From NCBI GenBank assembly GCA_965226755.1, contig CBDDDT010000003.1:2604001-2668000 (forward strand): a stretch of 64,000 nucleotides of DNA. Direction: 5' to 3'. The translations under genes were made by a program, and so were the position numbers. Below the pieces are notes generated by a model that saw only the letters and a list, made by a program, of their open reading frames with translations, was not told the DNA's origin and searched no databases. Shown here piece after piece: positions 25,280-32,500 of this stretch (the first letter of the stretch is position 1; every line of letters begins with the position of its first letter). Origin of the DNA: Bog-113 sp965226755. GTDB taxonomy: Bacteria; Acidobacteriota; Terriglobia; Bryobacterales; Bryobacteraceae.

Positions 25280-25914
25280 TCACAGCAGCGAGAAACGGCA
25301 ACCGCGAGGCCGCCGCACAGCCCGATTTCCTGGAATACGCCTCTCTGGCGCGGAACTCTCCGGAGCCGGCCGCTCGCGAGACTTCCTCCTCGCTTCCGTC
25401 CCTGGAAACGGTCTATCAGGAAGCCAACATCCTGCCGTCGCGTACGGGCTACAGCATTCTGAAGGCCGCTGAAATGGCGGGCAATCCGCGCATGGCGGGC
25501 ATGCCTCCGGAAGTCCGGCGCAACGCTCTGCTGATGGCGCTCGAGACGGCCGGAGTCGATGTGAACTTCCTCGTCGCGGATGCGATCGCGCGGCAGCGCG
25601 CGCTGAACGAATGCGAGGACCTTCTGTTCGCGGAACTGAAGGAGTTCGAATCGGAAAAAGCCAAGGAGGCCAGCAAGATTCAGATGGAGCTTGACTGGCT
25701 GACGGCGCAGTGCAAAGCACGCATTCAGGCCAGTCTCAAGGAAGTGGCGCGGGAACAGGCCGCGCTGCAGGCGTGGCGGAAGATGCGGCAGGAAGAATCC
25801 CAGCGCATTGTGGCCGCGGCGGTGCTGCTGGCGCCTCCCGACAGCGCAACGGGCGGTGAGAGCCTGGCCGCGCTGCTCGACCGCGACTACATTCCCGAAG
25901 CGGGGCACATGTGA
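25276..25914 (+). CDS. Coiled-coil protein B, tandem paralogue of protein A
   Basis: Start ATG 25276 overlaps the stop of protein A and gives 212 residues. It shares with A, in the same order, YSILKAAEMAGNPRMAGMP, a RRNALLMALETAGVDVNFLV helix, ARQRALNECEDLLFAELKEF and a charged coiled coil ending near KMRQEESQRI. The N-terminal linker is shorter and different, and the C-terminal tail (SLAALLDRDYIPEAGHM) parallels the NLLERG tail of A. There is no export signal. Conservation of both helical core and coiled coil implies they act together, perhaps as a hetero-oligomer. Function unknown. Confidence 0.8.
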   Translation: MITAARNGNREAAAQPDFLEYASLARNSPEPAARETSSSLPSLETVYQEANILPSRTGYSILKAAEMAGNPRMAGMPPEVRRNALLMALETAGVDVNFLVADAIARQRALNECEDLLFAELKEFESEKAKEASKIQMELDWLTAQCKARIQASLKEVAREQAALQAWRKMRQEESQRIVAAAVLLAPPDSATGGESLAALLDRDYIPEAGHM

Positions 25915-26063
25915 TCCTGGCGATCGCCTGTCTCGTTTTCCTGATGCTCATCCTGTGGCCGTGGCGCCTGCGCAAGCTGCCCTCACTGGACAAGGATGAA
26001 TTACGAAGAGTGCGGCGCCTTTCCGATCGCGTGCATGCGGATGAACGCCTTCCGCACGAGTGA
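25911..26063 (+). CDS. 50-residue single-pass membrane protein of the cluster
   Basis: A GTG start at 25911 overlaps the stop of protein B (GTGA) and the frame ends with TGA at 26061-26063. Residues 2-17 (ILAIACLVFLMLILWP) form one membrane helix, and a basic, charged cytoplasmic tail of about 33 residues follows (RLRKLPSLDKDELRRVRRLS onward). Topology by the positive-inside rule puts the tail in the cytoplasm. The overlap and the clean helix argue that it is real. It could tether the coiled-coil proteins or proteases to the membrane, which is inference. Confidence 0.6.
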   Translation: MILAIACLVFLMLILWPWRLRKLPSLDKDELRRVRRLSDRVHADERLPHE

Positions 26064-26121
26064 GCCGGGGCGTCCGCGGAACAGAATCCCCGATGATCAG
26101 TCTTCCCTTTAACCCCGAAAG

Positions 26122-26159
26122 CCCGGTGGTGTTCGCCACGCCGCCCACTCACCACCGGG
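26122..26159 (+). repeat. Perfect 10-base inverted repeat in the gap before the proteases
   Basis: CCCGGTGGTG (26122-26131) and CACCACCGGG (26150-26159) form a perfect GC-rich hairpin with an 18-base loop. No T-run follows, so it is not a standard terminator. It lies in the 239-base gap 26064-26302 between the small membrane protein and the first protease, and could tune expression of the downstream genes. A 30-codon frame (26093-26185) overlaps it but has no clear ribosome-binding site. Nothing else is seen in the gap. Confidence 0.4.
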
Positions 26160-26302
26160 AACAGCCGCACCGCCCGGCGCCATAGTCGCCGGGGCGCCAG
26201 CCTCGTCCAGCCTGCCTGTTCGTTCAGCCTGCACCCACCCGAACGCCCGATTCCCAAGGGCCTCGCCGAGCGCCATTCTGAGAGAGGAGAAACAAACCTC
26301 AA

Positions 26303-27193
26303 ATGGCCACTTCAGACTTATCCGCCCTTTCCAATACCCTGGCCGAAACCGTCGCCCATGCCGCGCGATTCGTGGTGGCGGTGAACGGAAACCAGCGGCT
26401 CGCCTCCAGCGGCATTGCGTGGGGCGGCGGCGTGATCGTCACCGCCGACCACACGCTGCGCCGGGACGAAGACATCACGATCGTGCTTCCGGACAACAGG
26501 ACCATTCCCGCGCGCCTGATCGGCCGCGACCCCGGCACCGATCTCGCCGTTCTCGAAGCCGACGCTCCCGGCGTTTCCGCAGCCGAATTCGCCGATCCCG
26601 CATCTTTCCAGGTAGGTCAAATGGTTCTGGCAGTCGGACGGCGCGGCGAAAACGGTCCCAGCGCGAGCCTCGGCGTGATCAGCGCTCTCGGCGGCCCGTG
26701 GCGCACCTGGCGCAACGGACAGATTGGACGCTTCGTGCGCGCGGACCTCAACCTCTATCCGGGCAGTTCCGGCAGCGCCCTTGTGGACACGCAGGGCCGC
26801 GTCATCGGCCTCAACACCGCCGGCCTCACCCGCAACTGGAGCGTCACGGTCCCGCGCGAAACGGTCGACACCGTGGTCAGCGCTCTGCGGGCTCACGGTC
26901 ATGTAGCGCGCGGCTTCCTCGGCGTCGGACTCCACCCCGTGCAGCTCTCCGACGGACGGAGCGGACTGATCGTGCTCAGCGTCGACCCCGACGGTCCCGC
27001 CGCAAAGGCCGGCCTTCTGATCGGCGACGTCTTTCTCAAGCTTGCCGGCCATACGGTGGGCGATACCGACGACGTCCAGACTTATCTGGGCCCCGAGCGC
27101 GTCGGCAGTCCCATCCCCGTCTCCATCTACCGCGGAGGTTCGGTTCTCGAGCTCTCGATCGTGGTTGGAAGCCGGCCGCGAGGCAGGCTGTGA
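26303..27193 (+). CDS. S1C trypsin-like (HtrA-type) protease with PDZ, no export signal
   Basis: The 296-residue protein has a trypsin-fold domain with His50 in VTADHTL, Asp80 in GTDLAVL and the nucleophile Ser156 in YPGSSGSALV, so the triad is complete. A PDZ domain follows (about residues 205-290, with RGFLGVGLHP and PDGPAAKAGLLIGDVF). It lacks the N-terminal signal or membrane anchor of periplasmic HtrA/DegP, and its N terminus is polar (MATSDLSALSNTLAETVAHA). It is therefore predicted cytoplasmic, which is unusual for S1C proteases. The next protease gene starts on the last base of its stop (TGATG). Confidence 0.85.
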   Translation: MATSDLSALSNTLAETVAHAARFVVAVNGNQRLASSGIAWGGGVIVTADHTLRRDEDITIVLPDNRTIPARLIGRDPGTDLAVLEADAPGVSAAEFADPASFQVGQMVLAVGRRGENGPSASLGVISALGGPWRTWRNGQIGRFVRADLNLYPGSSGSALVDTQGRVIGLNTAGLTRNWSVTVPRETVDTVVSALRAHGHVARGFLGVGLHPVQLSDGRSGLIVLSVDPDGPAAKAGLLIGDVFLKLAGHTVGDTDDVQTYLGPERVGSPIPVSIYRGGSVLELSIVVGSRPRGRL

Positions 27194-27759
27194 TGTTCCC
27201 CAGCCTCGCCGCGGAACTGCGCCGATCGAGCGTGCAGGTGCGGACGGGCGACGGCGCCGGGGGCTCGGGAGTGATCTGGACGCACAATGGATTCATCGTT
27301 ACGAACGCTCACGTTGTCGGCGCGGGCGCCCCGACGGTGATTCTCGGCGACGGCCGCCGGTTCCCGGCCGAAGTGCTGGTTCACGAGCGGCGTCATGATC
27401 TCGCGCTCCTCCGCATCGGCGTGGATGATCTGACGCCGGTCGCCATAGCCGATTCCGATGCCCTTCGTCCCGGCGAACTCGTCGCCGCCGTCGGCAACCC
27501 GGGCGGCATCCCCGGAGCGGTGACGACAGGAGTGATCCACGCGATCGGCGCCGCTTCGGGGACTCGCGGAGAATGGATCCAGGCCGACGTACGCCTCGCG
27601 CCCGGCAACAGCGGCGGCATCCTGGCCAACGCGCGCGGCCATCTGATCGGAATCAACACCATGCTCTGTGCCGGACTCGCTTTGGCGATCCCGTCCAACC
27701 GGGTTGCGGCATTCGTTCGCACGGCCGGGTTTCCTTCCACGGGAGCCGCCGCCGCGTGA
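27193..27759 (+). CDS. Second S1C trypsin-like protease, minimal form without PDZ
   Basis: The 188-residue protein is a bare trypsin-fold domain. His40 lies in IVTNAHVVG, Asp69 in RRHDLALLRI and Ser140 in LAPGNSGGIL, so the triad is intact. It has neither signal peptide nor PDZ domain, and is about 100 residues shorter than its upstream partner. The two proteases are only distantly alike and probably arose by an old duplication. The start shares one base with the upstream stop, and its stop overlaps the LuxR start (GTGA). It may partner the PDZ protease or regulate the cluster by proteolysis, which is inference. Confidence 0.85.
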   Translation: MFPSLAAELRRSSVQVRTGDGAGGSGVIWTHNGFIVTNAHVVGAGAPTVILGDGRRFPAEVLVHERRHDLALLRIGVDDLTPVAIADSDALRPGELVAAVGNPGGIPGAVTTGVIHAIGAASGTRGEWIQADVRLAPGNSGGILANARGHLIGINTMLCAGLALAIPSNRVAAFVRTAGFPSTGAAAA

Positions 27760-28352
27760 TTTCGGTTCTTGTCGCTGCCTCCTCCGTAGTCGTGCGGGCC
27801 GGTCTGGAAGCGCTCGCCCGCAGCCACGCCAATATTGAAGTGATCGGCACGGCTTCTCTGGGCGACGAACTGCAACGCAAGGCGGCGGACCTGGGACCGG
27901 ATGTCATCCTTGCCGACGTGGAAGGGCAGGGAGCGGATCTGATCCAAACGCTGCCGGGCGCGCACGTGGTTCTTCTCGCCCAGGAGAACGCCTTGCCGCT
28001 GATCCGCAATGGCGCCCGCGCGGTGCTGCCCCATGGCGCTTCGTCCCAGGAGATCGGTCTGGCGATCGAGGGCGTCGCGGCCGGCCTCGTCGTTCTGCAC
28101 CCAGACGCTTTCGACTCGCCCCAGGGCGAGCAAGCGCTCGCTTCCGCCGTCAACGGACGCCTTAGCCCGCGCGAGGTGGAAGTCCTCGGGATGCTTTCCG
28201 AGGGTCTCGCCAACAAGGAAATCGCTTACCGGCTCGGCATCAGCGAACACACGGTGAAGTTTCACGTCGCGTCGCTTTTCCAGAAGCTCGATGCGAGCAG
28301 CCGAACGGAAGCCGTCACGCTCGGCATCCGCAAGGGCTTGATTCTGCTGTAG
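27756..28352 (+). CDS. LuxR-family regulator with degenerate receiver domain
   Basis: The 198-residue protein starts at GTG 27756, overlapping the protease stop. Its C-terminal LuxR helix-turn-helix is intact (LSPREVEVLGMLSEGLANKE and SEHTVKFHVASLFQKLD). The receiver keeps Asp54 (VILADVEG), but the metal-binding acidic pair is replaced by Ala8/Ser9 (VLVAASSVVV). The switch Ser/Thr is Ala75 (VVLLAQEN) and the conserved lysine is His93 (AVLPHGAS). Such a receiver is unlikely to be controlled by ordinary phosphorylation, and no kinase is adjacent. It probably controls the cluster through a protein partner, ligand or proteolysis, which is inference. Confidence 0.88.
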   Translation: MISVLVAASSVVVRAGLEALARSHANIEVIGTASLGDELQRKAADLGPDVILADVEGQGADLIQTLPGAHVVLLAQENALPLIRNGARAVLPHGASSQEIGLAIEGVAAGLVVLHPDAFDSPQGEQALASAVNGRLSPREVEVLGMLSEGLANKEIAYRLGISEHTVKFHVASLFQKLDASSRTEAVTLGIRKGLILL

Positions 28353-28368
28353 CCGGCCAGTCCGCGGT

Positions 28369-29835
28369 TTAGTAGGGCTGCTGCGCGCCGGTCAGGCGGA
28401 ACATGACGCGCGGGTTTTCCCGCCAATCCGCGCTGAGCCCGATGCGCGCCACATCGATCTCCGGAACAAGATACCGCAGAATCGTCTCGGTGCTGGGATG
28501 GAACTCGAGCGACGGCGCGACCAGGAGCAACCGCGGGGGCTCGCGGCAAAGGTCGATGCCGGGAAAGTAGCCAAAGCGTGAAAACTCGCCGCGATCCAGG
28601 TGCCACTTCACGCGCAGCCAGTAGTCCAGCGCTTGAAGGGGCAAGTGGAGATCCTGCGCCGCCTTGAGTTCCAGCACCGCCAGCCGGCCGTGATGATCCA
28701 CCGCGAGCAGATCCATGACGGTGCGGTTTTGGCCCGCGATCGCCGGCACTTGGCCGTAGACCGGCGCCGCCACAAGCGAGGCGTCCACCAGATCCAAACG
28801 CGAACGCACCACAGATTCGAGCCACGCTTCCGGATTCTGATGGAACAACAGGGTCCCGTGCGGCGCTCCGGCGCTCCGGATAGCATGGAGATTCGCGGCG
28901 ATGACCCGCGCGTCTTCCACGCTCATCGCCTCGCGCCCGTTCGCCAGCCGTCCCTCCCGATAGCGCGCGATTTCGAGGCCGGCCACGCGCAAGCTGGCGC
29001 TCCCGTCGGCCAGCGGCACGGAGGCCGCGTGTTCGATGGCGAACGGAGCTTCCAGCGCGCGGCGGCAGGGCTCCAACTGCGTCGCGACATTGCCGTAATT
29101 GCGGGGATCCAGCTCGCGCGCGAAGTCTTCTTCCGAGTAGAGAAACATCGCGAACCGCGCCCAGGCCGGATTGAGCAGCGGCAGATAGAAACTCAGCATG
29201 GGCGCGACCGGCGACGGCGCCCAGAAGAGCAGGGCCTCGACGGTGCGCTTCGGGTTCCGCGCGCGCACGTAATCCAGCCAGATCAGGCCGAACGTCAGCA
29301 TGGCCGGGAAATCTCCGCACTCCGGCGGGGCCGCGATCGCCGCCATGGCGCGGTTTCCCCGCCGGAGCAGCGCGCGCGGATACGCCGGCGACAGCGAATG
29401 CTCGAGATCGGCTTCGCTGCTCAGTTCCGCCACGCCCCACGAAGCGAACTCCCGCCCCAGCATGCGCCGGAAGCGCTCCCGAAATATTAGCCGCGAGCCT
29501 TTGCGCTCCCAATCCTGCGTGCGCGGATGCGCCAGATCGACCAGATGCAACGCGCCTTCACGGCCGCCGAACCGCTGCACCCCCAACCGGAGCTTGCCCT
29601 TCTCCGCGCGGTCTACGCTCCGCACCTTGCGCACGAGATTCCGTCGATCGTCCCACGCCTGAACCGAAAGATGCGTGGGCCGTTCCTCCAACAGGTAGTG
29701 ATCCGGCTCCAGCAGGAGAATGGGCTCGCCCGGCTCGATCAGCGCCGGCCGGCGGCAACCGGCCAGAAAGCGCTCCACCGTCTGTCGAAGATCCCGCGGA
29801 TCCGGCGGGTTCGTCTCCATCGCCCGGCGCATCAT
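28369..29835 (-). CDS. Uncharacterised protein with C-terminal PD-(D/E)XK nuclease-like motif
   Basis: The protein has about 488 residues from ATG 29835. TTG 29859 and ATG 29820 are other starts, and none has a good ribosome-binding site. The N-terminal 350 residues match no family I know. Near the C terminus, Asp375 in VMDLLAVDHHGRLAVLELKA and the Glu389-x-Lys391 pair form a PD-(D/E)XK-type active-site pattern, followed by a QALDYW helix. This core occurs in nucleases and in inactive nuclease-fold proteins. No partner methylase or defence gene is adjacent. It is convergent with the LuxR gene and upstream of nothing obvious. DNA cleavage is possible but unproven. Confidence 0.7.
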   Translation of the reverse strand: MMRRAMETNPPDPRDLRQTVERFLAGCRRPALIEPGEPILLLEPDHYLLEERPTHLSVQAWDDRRNLVRKVRSVDRAEKGKLRLGVQRFGGREGALHLVDLAHPRTQDWERKGSRLIFRERFRRMLGREFASWGVAELSSEADLEHSLSPAYPRALLRRGNRAMAAIAAPPECGDFPAMLTFGLIWLDYVRARNPKRTVEALLFWAPSPVAPMLSFYLPLLNPAWARFAMFLYSEEDFARELDPRNYGNVATQLEPCRRALEAPFAIEHAASVPLADGSASLRVAGLEIARYREGRLANGREAMSVEDARVIAANLHAIRSAGAPHGTLLFHQNPEAWLESVVRSRLDLVDASLVAAPVYGQVPAIAGQNRTVMDLLAVDHHGRLAVLELKAAQDLHLPLQALDYWLRVKWHLDRGEFSRFGYFPGIDLCREPPRLLLVAPSLEFHPSTETILRYLVPEIDVARIGLSADWRENPRVMFRLTGAQQPY

Positions 29836-29895
29836 CAACCGAGTAGGAGCAGACTCCAATTCCTCTCCCCCGCGCGGACTGGAAGCGCGTCCCGG

Positions 29896-31056
29896 CTACA
29901 ACACGTCCTGCAGAATCAGGCACTTCAGGTATAGCGTTTCCGGGACGGTCAAGAGCACCGGGTGGTCGGCCGCCTGAGCCCTCCGTTCCAGAATGCGCAG
30001 GTTGCGCCGTGTCTCGATCGCCGCCTCGGCGATCACTTCGAGCAGATCCGCCTCGCTCACATGATGCGAGCAGGAGCAGGTCACCAAGACGCCGCCGGGC
30101 GCGAGCAGCGACAAGGCCCGGCGGTTGATTTCCTTATACGCGCGCCGCGCCGCTTCGCGGTGCCCGCGCGACTTCGCGAACGCGGGAGGATCGAGCACGA
30201 TGGTGTCAAACACGCGCCGGCTCGCAACCAATGCCGTGAGCGCGTCGAACACGTCCGTCTCGCGGAAGGTGATGTTCGCGAGTCCGTTCGCGGCCGCATT
30301 GGCGGCCGCCGCGGCCAGCGCCGCCTCGCTCGAATCGATCGCTTCGACACGGTCGCACCGCGCCGCCAGATGCAGCGCAAACCCGCCGGTGGAGGTGAAG
30401 CAATCGAGTGCGGCGCCGCGCGCGTGCCGGGCCGCGGCGACATAATTCTCGCGCTGGTCGAGGAAGACGCCGGTCTTCATCCCGTGCCGCAGATCCGCGC
30501 GCAGCAGCAGCCCGTTCATGTGGATTTCGATCGAGTCCGGAATCGAGCCGTGCAGCACCTTCACTTCGCGCTGCAGATTCTCCTGCCCGCGCACCGCGCC
30601 ATCGTTGCGGGCCAGAATTCCGGCGGGAGCAAACAGGTCCAGCAGGGGCTCCAGGATCAGCGGAGTCGCCGCTTCCATTCCTTGGTCCAGCGCCTGCAGA
30701 ACCAGATAATCGCCGTAACGGTCGATCATCAACCCCGGCAAACCGTCCGCCTCGGCATGCACGAGCCGGTAGCTGTCAGTGGCGCTCACCACCTCGCGAC
30801 GGAAATCGTCGGCTTTGCGCAGGCGCTGCGAGTAGAAAACGCCATCGATCGGCTCGACGTGGTGCGAGAGCATCCGCAGCGTAATCTGCGAAGCTTCGCT
30901 GTAGTGCGCCATCCCCAGCGGCTGAGTCCCGGCGACGACCCGCACCGCTTCTCCGGGTTCCGCGCCGCCCGTTTCCACCACATCGCTCCGGAAAATCCAC
31001 GGATGCCCGGCATTCACACGGCTCGCGGCCTTTCGATTCACCTCAACGTCCCGCAT
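29896..31056 (-). CDS. rlmI: RlmI-like 23S rRNA (cytosine-C5) methyltransferase
   Basis: The protein of about 386 residues has an N-terminal PUA-like domain (NRKAASRVNAGHPWIFRSDV) and a Rossmann methyltransferase domain. The latter has KTGVFLDQRENYV, the SAM-binding CFTSTGGFALHLAA, and the catalytic-region VLDPPAFAKSRG with a later TCSCSHHV cysteine segment. This is the RlmI/class I rRNA m5C layout, and length agrees. ATG 31056 is preferred over GTG 31065, and neither has a clear ribosome-binding site. It begins 13 bases after the htpX stop on the same strand, so the two are probably co-transcribed. The exact target base is inferred from the family. Confidence 0.88.
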   Translation of the reverse strand: MRDVEVNRKAASRVNAGHPWIFRSDVVETGGAEPGEAVRVVAGTQPLGMAHYSEASQITLRMLSHHVEPIDGVFYSQRLRKADDFRREVVSATDSYRLVHAEADGLPGLMIDRYGDYLVLQALDQGMEAATPLILEPLLDLFAPAGILARNDGAVRGQENLQREVKVLHGSIPDSIEIHMNGLLLRADLRHGMKTGVFLDQRENYVAAARHARGAALDCFTSTGGFALHLAARCDRVEAIDSSEAALAAAAANAAANGLANITFRETDVFDALTALVASRRVFDTIVLDPPAFAKSRGHREAARRAYKEINRRALSLLAPGGVLVTCSCSHHVSEADLLEVIAEAAIETRRNLRILERRAQAADHPVLLTVPETLYLKCLILQDVL

Positions 31057-31069
31057 CAGATACACAAAG

Positions 31070-31927
31070 CTAGCGCATCTGTTCGAGGCGCTCGATCCGG
31101 TCTTCCGTCTTGGGGTGCGTGGAGAACAGCCGCATCAGACTCTGGCCCGTAAACGGCTGCACAATGTAGAGGTGTTGCGTGGCTGGGTTGGACGCCATGG
31201 GGATGCGCTGCGACCAGGTATCAAGCTTCCGCAATGCGCCGATGAGCTGCCGCGGATCCCCGGTGTACTTGGCCGAAGCGGCGTCCGCATCGTACTCCCG
31301 TGTGCGGGACACCGCCATCTGGACCAGCATGGCCGCGATCGGCGCGAGGATCATCATGGCGATGGCGGCGATCGGGTTTCCGCCCTGGTCGTCTTCGTCA
31401 CGGCCGCCAAAGCCGAACCACATGCTCATGCGGGCCAGCGCCGTAATGGCTGCCGCCAGGGTGGCCGCCACGGAGCTGATGAGAATGTCGCGGTGGAGCA
31501 CGTGGCCCAGCTCATGCGCCACGACGCCTTCCAGTTCGGAATCGCTCATCAACTGGAGAATGCCCTCCGTAAACGCCAGCGCCGAATGTCGCGGGTTCCG
31601 TCCGGTGGCGAAGGCGTTCGGCGACTGCTCGGGCGTGATGTAAAGCTTCGGCATAGGCAGGTTCATGCGGACGCACAGCCGTTCCACCAGCGGCGCGATG
31701 CGCGGAAAGACGGCGGGGAAACTTTCGGCGGTGAGCGGCTGCGCTCCGCTCATGGCGAGGGCGATCTTATCGGAGAAGTAATAGCTGATGAAGTTCGCGA
31801 ATACCGCGAAGCCGAGTCCGTAGATCAGTCCGCGGCGGCCCGCGATGGCTTCGCCGCCCAGCAGAAAGATGCCGCTCAAAACACCGAGCAGCAGGACCGT
31901 CTTGAGCGCATTACTGTTGTGGTGCAT
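31070..31927 (-). CDS. htpX: HtpX membrane-bound zinc metalloprotease (M48B)
   Basis: The 285-residue protein has two N-terminal membrane helices (about residues 9-25 and 34-52) and the zinc-binding motif HELGH (residues 138-142) in LEGVVAHELGHVLHRD. Further membrane helices follow, with a downstream glutamate in SRTREYDADA as third metal ligand. HtpX degrades misfolded inner-membrane proteins and is usually stress-induced. Here it lies downstream of a frameshifted secreted-protein gene and clpB/hsp20, a sensible quality-control neighbourhood. A terminator after clpB suggests separate transcription. Confidence 0.95.
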   Translation of the reverse strand: MHHNSNALKTVLLLGVLSGIFLLGGEAIAGRRGLIYGLGFAVFANFISYYFSDKIALAMSGAQPLTAESFPAVFPRIAPLVERLCVRMNLPMPKLYITPEQSPNAFATGRNPRHSALAFTEGILQLMSDSELEGVVAHELGHVLHRDILISSVAATLAAAITALARMSMWFGFGGRDEDDQGGNPIAAIAMMILAPIAAMLVQMAVSRTREYDADAASAKYTGDPRQLIGALRKLDTWSQRIPMASNPATQHLYIVQPFTGQSLMRLFSTHPKTEDRIERLEQMR

Positions 31928-31964
31928 GGTTACCTGATTAGACGCCCGGGCAGCGGCGGCGGAC

Positions 31965-32398
31965 TCACTGCAGTGTCATCGACGATTGGCGGGCGGCGCG
32001 CATTCCGTCCTGCGTCGCCTGGACGATCACGTCGTACTGTTCGGCGTCCAGCTCCAAAGGTATTTGTCGGCAGCACCGGAATCGCCCCGCTTTCATCCGC
32101 GGCGGGCAGATCGGGCTGGATCACCGCCACGAGAGCGCCGTCCTTCCGCAGCGTGATCTGCAACGCGGGCTTGGAGGCCGCGCCGGCTTTGGGATAGATG
32201 ACGAAATAGAACCCCGCCGGCGCATCCAACGGGTCTAAATCGTCGCGAGCGCCCCCGTGCGGCTGCACGCCGCGGACCCACACGAAATACTTCCTGCGTG
32301 CCGCCCCGGAGAACCACGTCCGAGGCGGACGCGGGCGCCTGGGCTTTCAGGGTGAACGCCAGGCCGCATGACAACAAAATGAGGGCCGCTCTTGCCAT
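31965..32398 (-). pseudogene. Small secreted protein gene with two one-base frameshifts
   Basis: From ATG 32398 a signal peptide (MARAALILLSCGLAFTLKAQ) reads in one frame. The frame must then shift to read YFVWVRGVQPHGGARDDLDP and FYFVIYPKAGAASKPALQIT, and shift again near 32064 to reach PLELDAEQYDVIVQATQDGM and a TGA at 31967-31965. Removing one base from the C-run at 32304-32307 and one from the T-run at 32064-32066 gives a continuous 143-residue frame. The restored protein resembles the C-terminal beta-sandwich found in acidobacterial VWA-type surface proteins, a low-certainty comparison. It is either a real recent pseudogene or a sequence with two base-call insertions. Confidence 0.65.
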
Positions 32399-32435
32399 AT
32401 TCGACGAGAACACTATTACCGAAAGAAAGAAATCT

Positions 32436-32475
32436 TACCCAAAGAAAAAGGGCGGGAGCTGTTCGGCTCCCGCCC
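32436..32475 (-). terminator. Rho-independent terminator after clpB
   Basis: On the minus strand, just past the clpB stop, GGGCGGGAGC (32475-32466) pairs perfectly with GCTCCCGCCC (32459-32450) across a 6-base loop. A TTTTTCTTT tract (complement of 32449-32441) follows. This is a textbook intrinsic terminator ending the hsp20-clpB transcript before the next minus-strand gene at 32398. Confidence 0.85.
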
Positions 32476-32500
32476 TGACCTGCTGTTCGGATTTGATGGG

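Noticed and set aside
26093..26185. 30-codon frame between the small membrane protein and the first protease
   Set aside because: No clear ribosome-binding site, Pro/His-rich composition, and it contains the perfect hairpin, which explains the sequence better.
29836..29895. Extra gene between the nuclease-like protein and the methyltransferase
   Set aside because: The gap is only 60 bases and holds just possible alternative starts for the nuclease-like gene.
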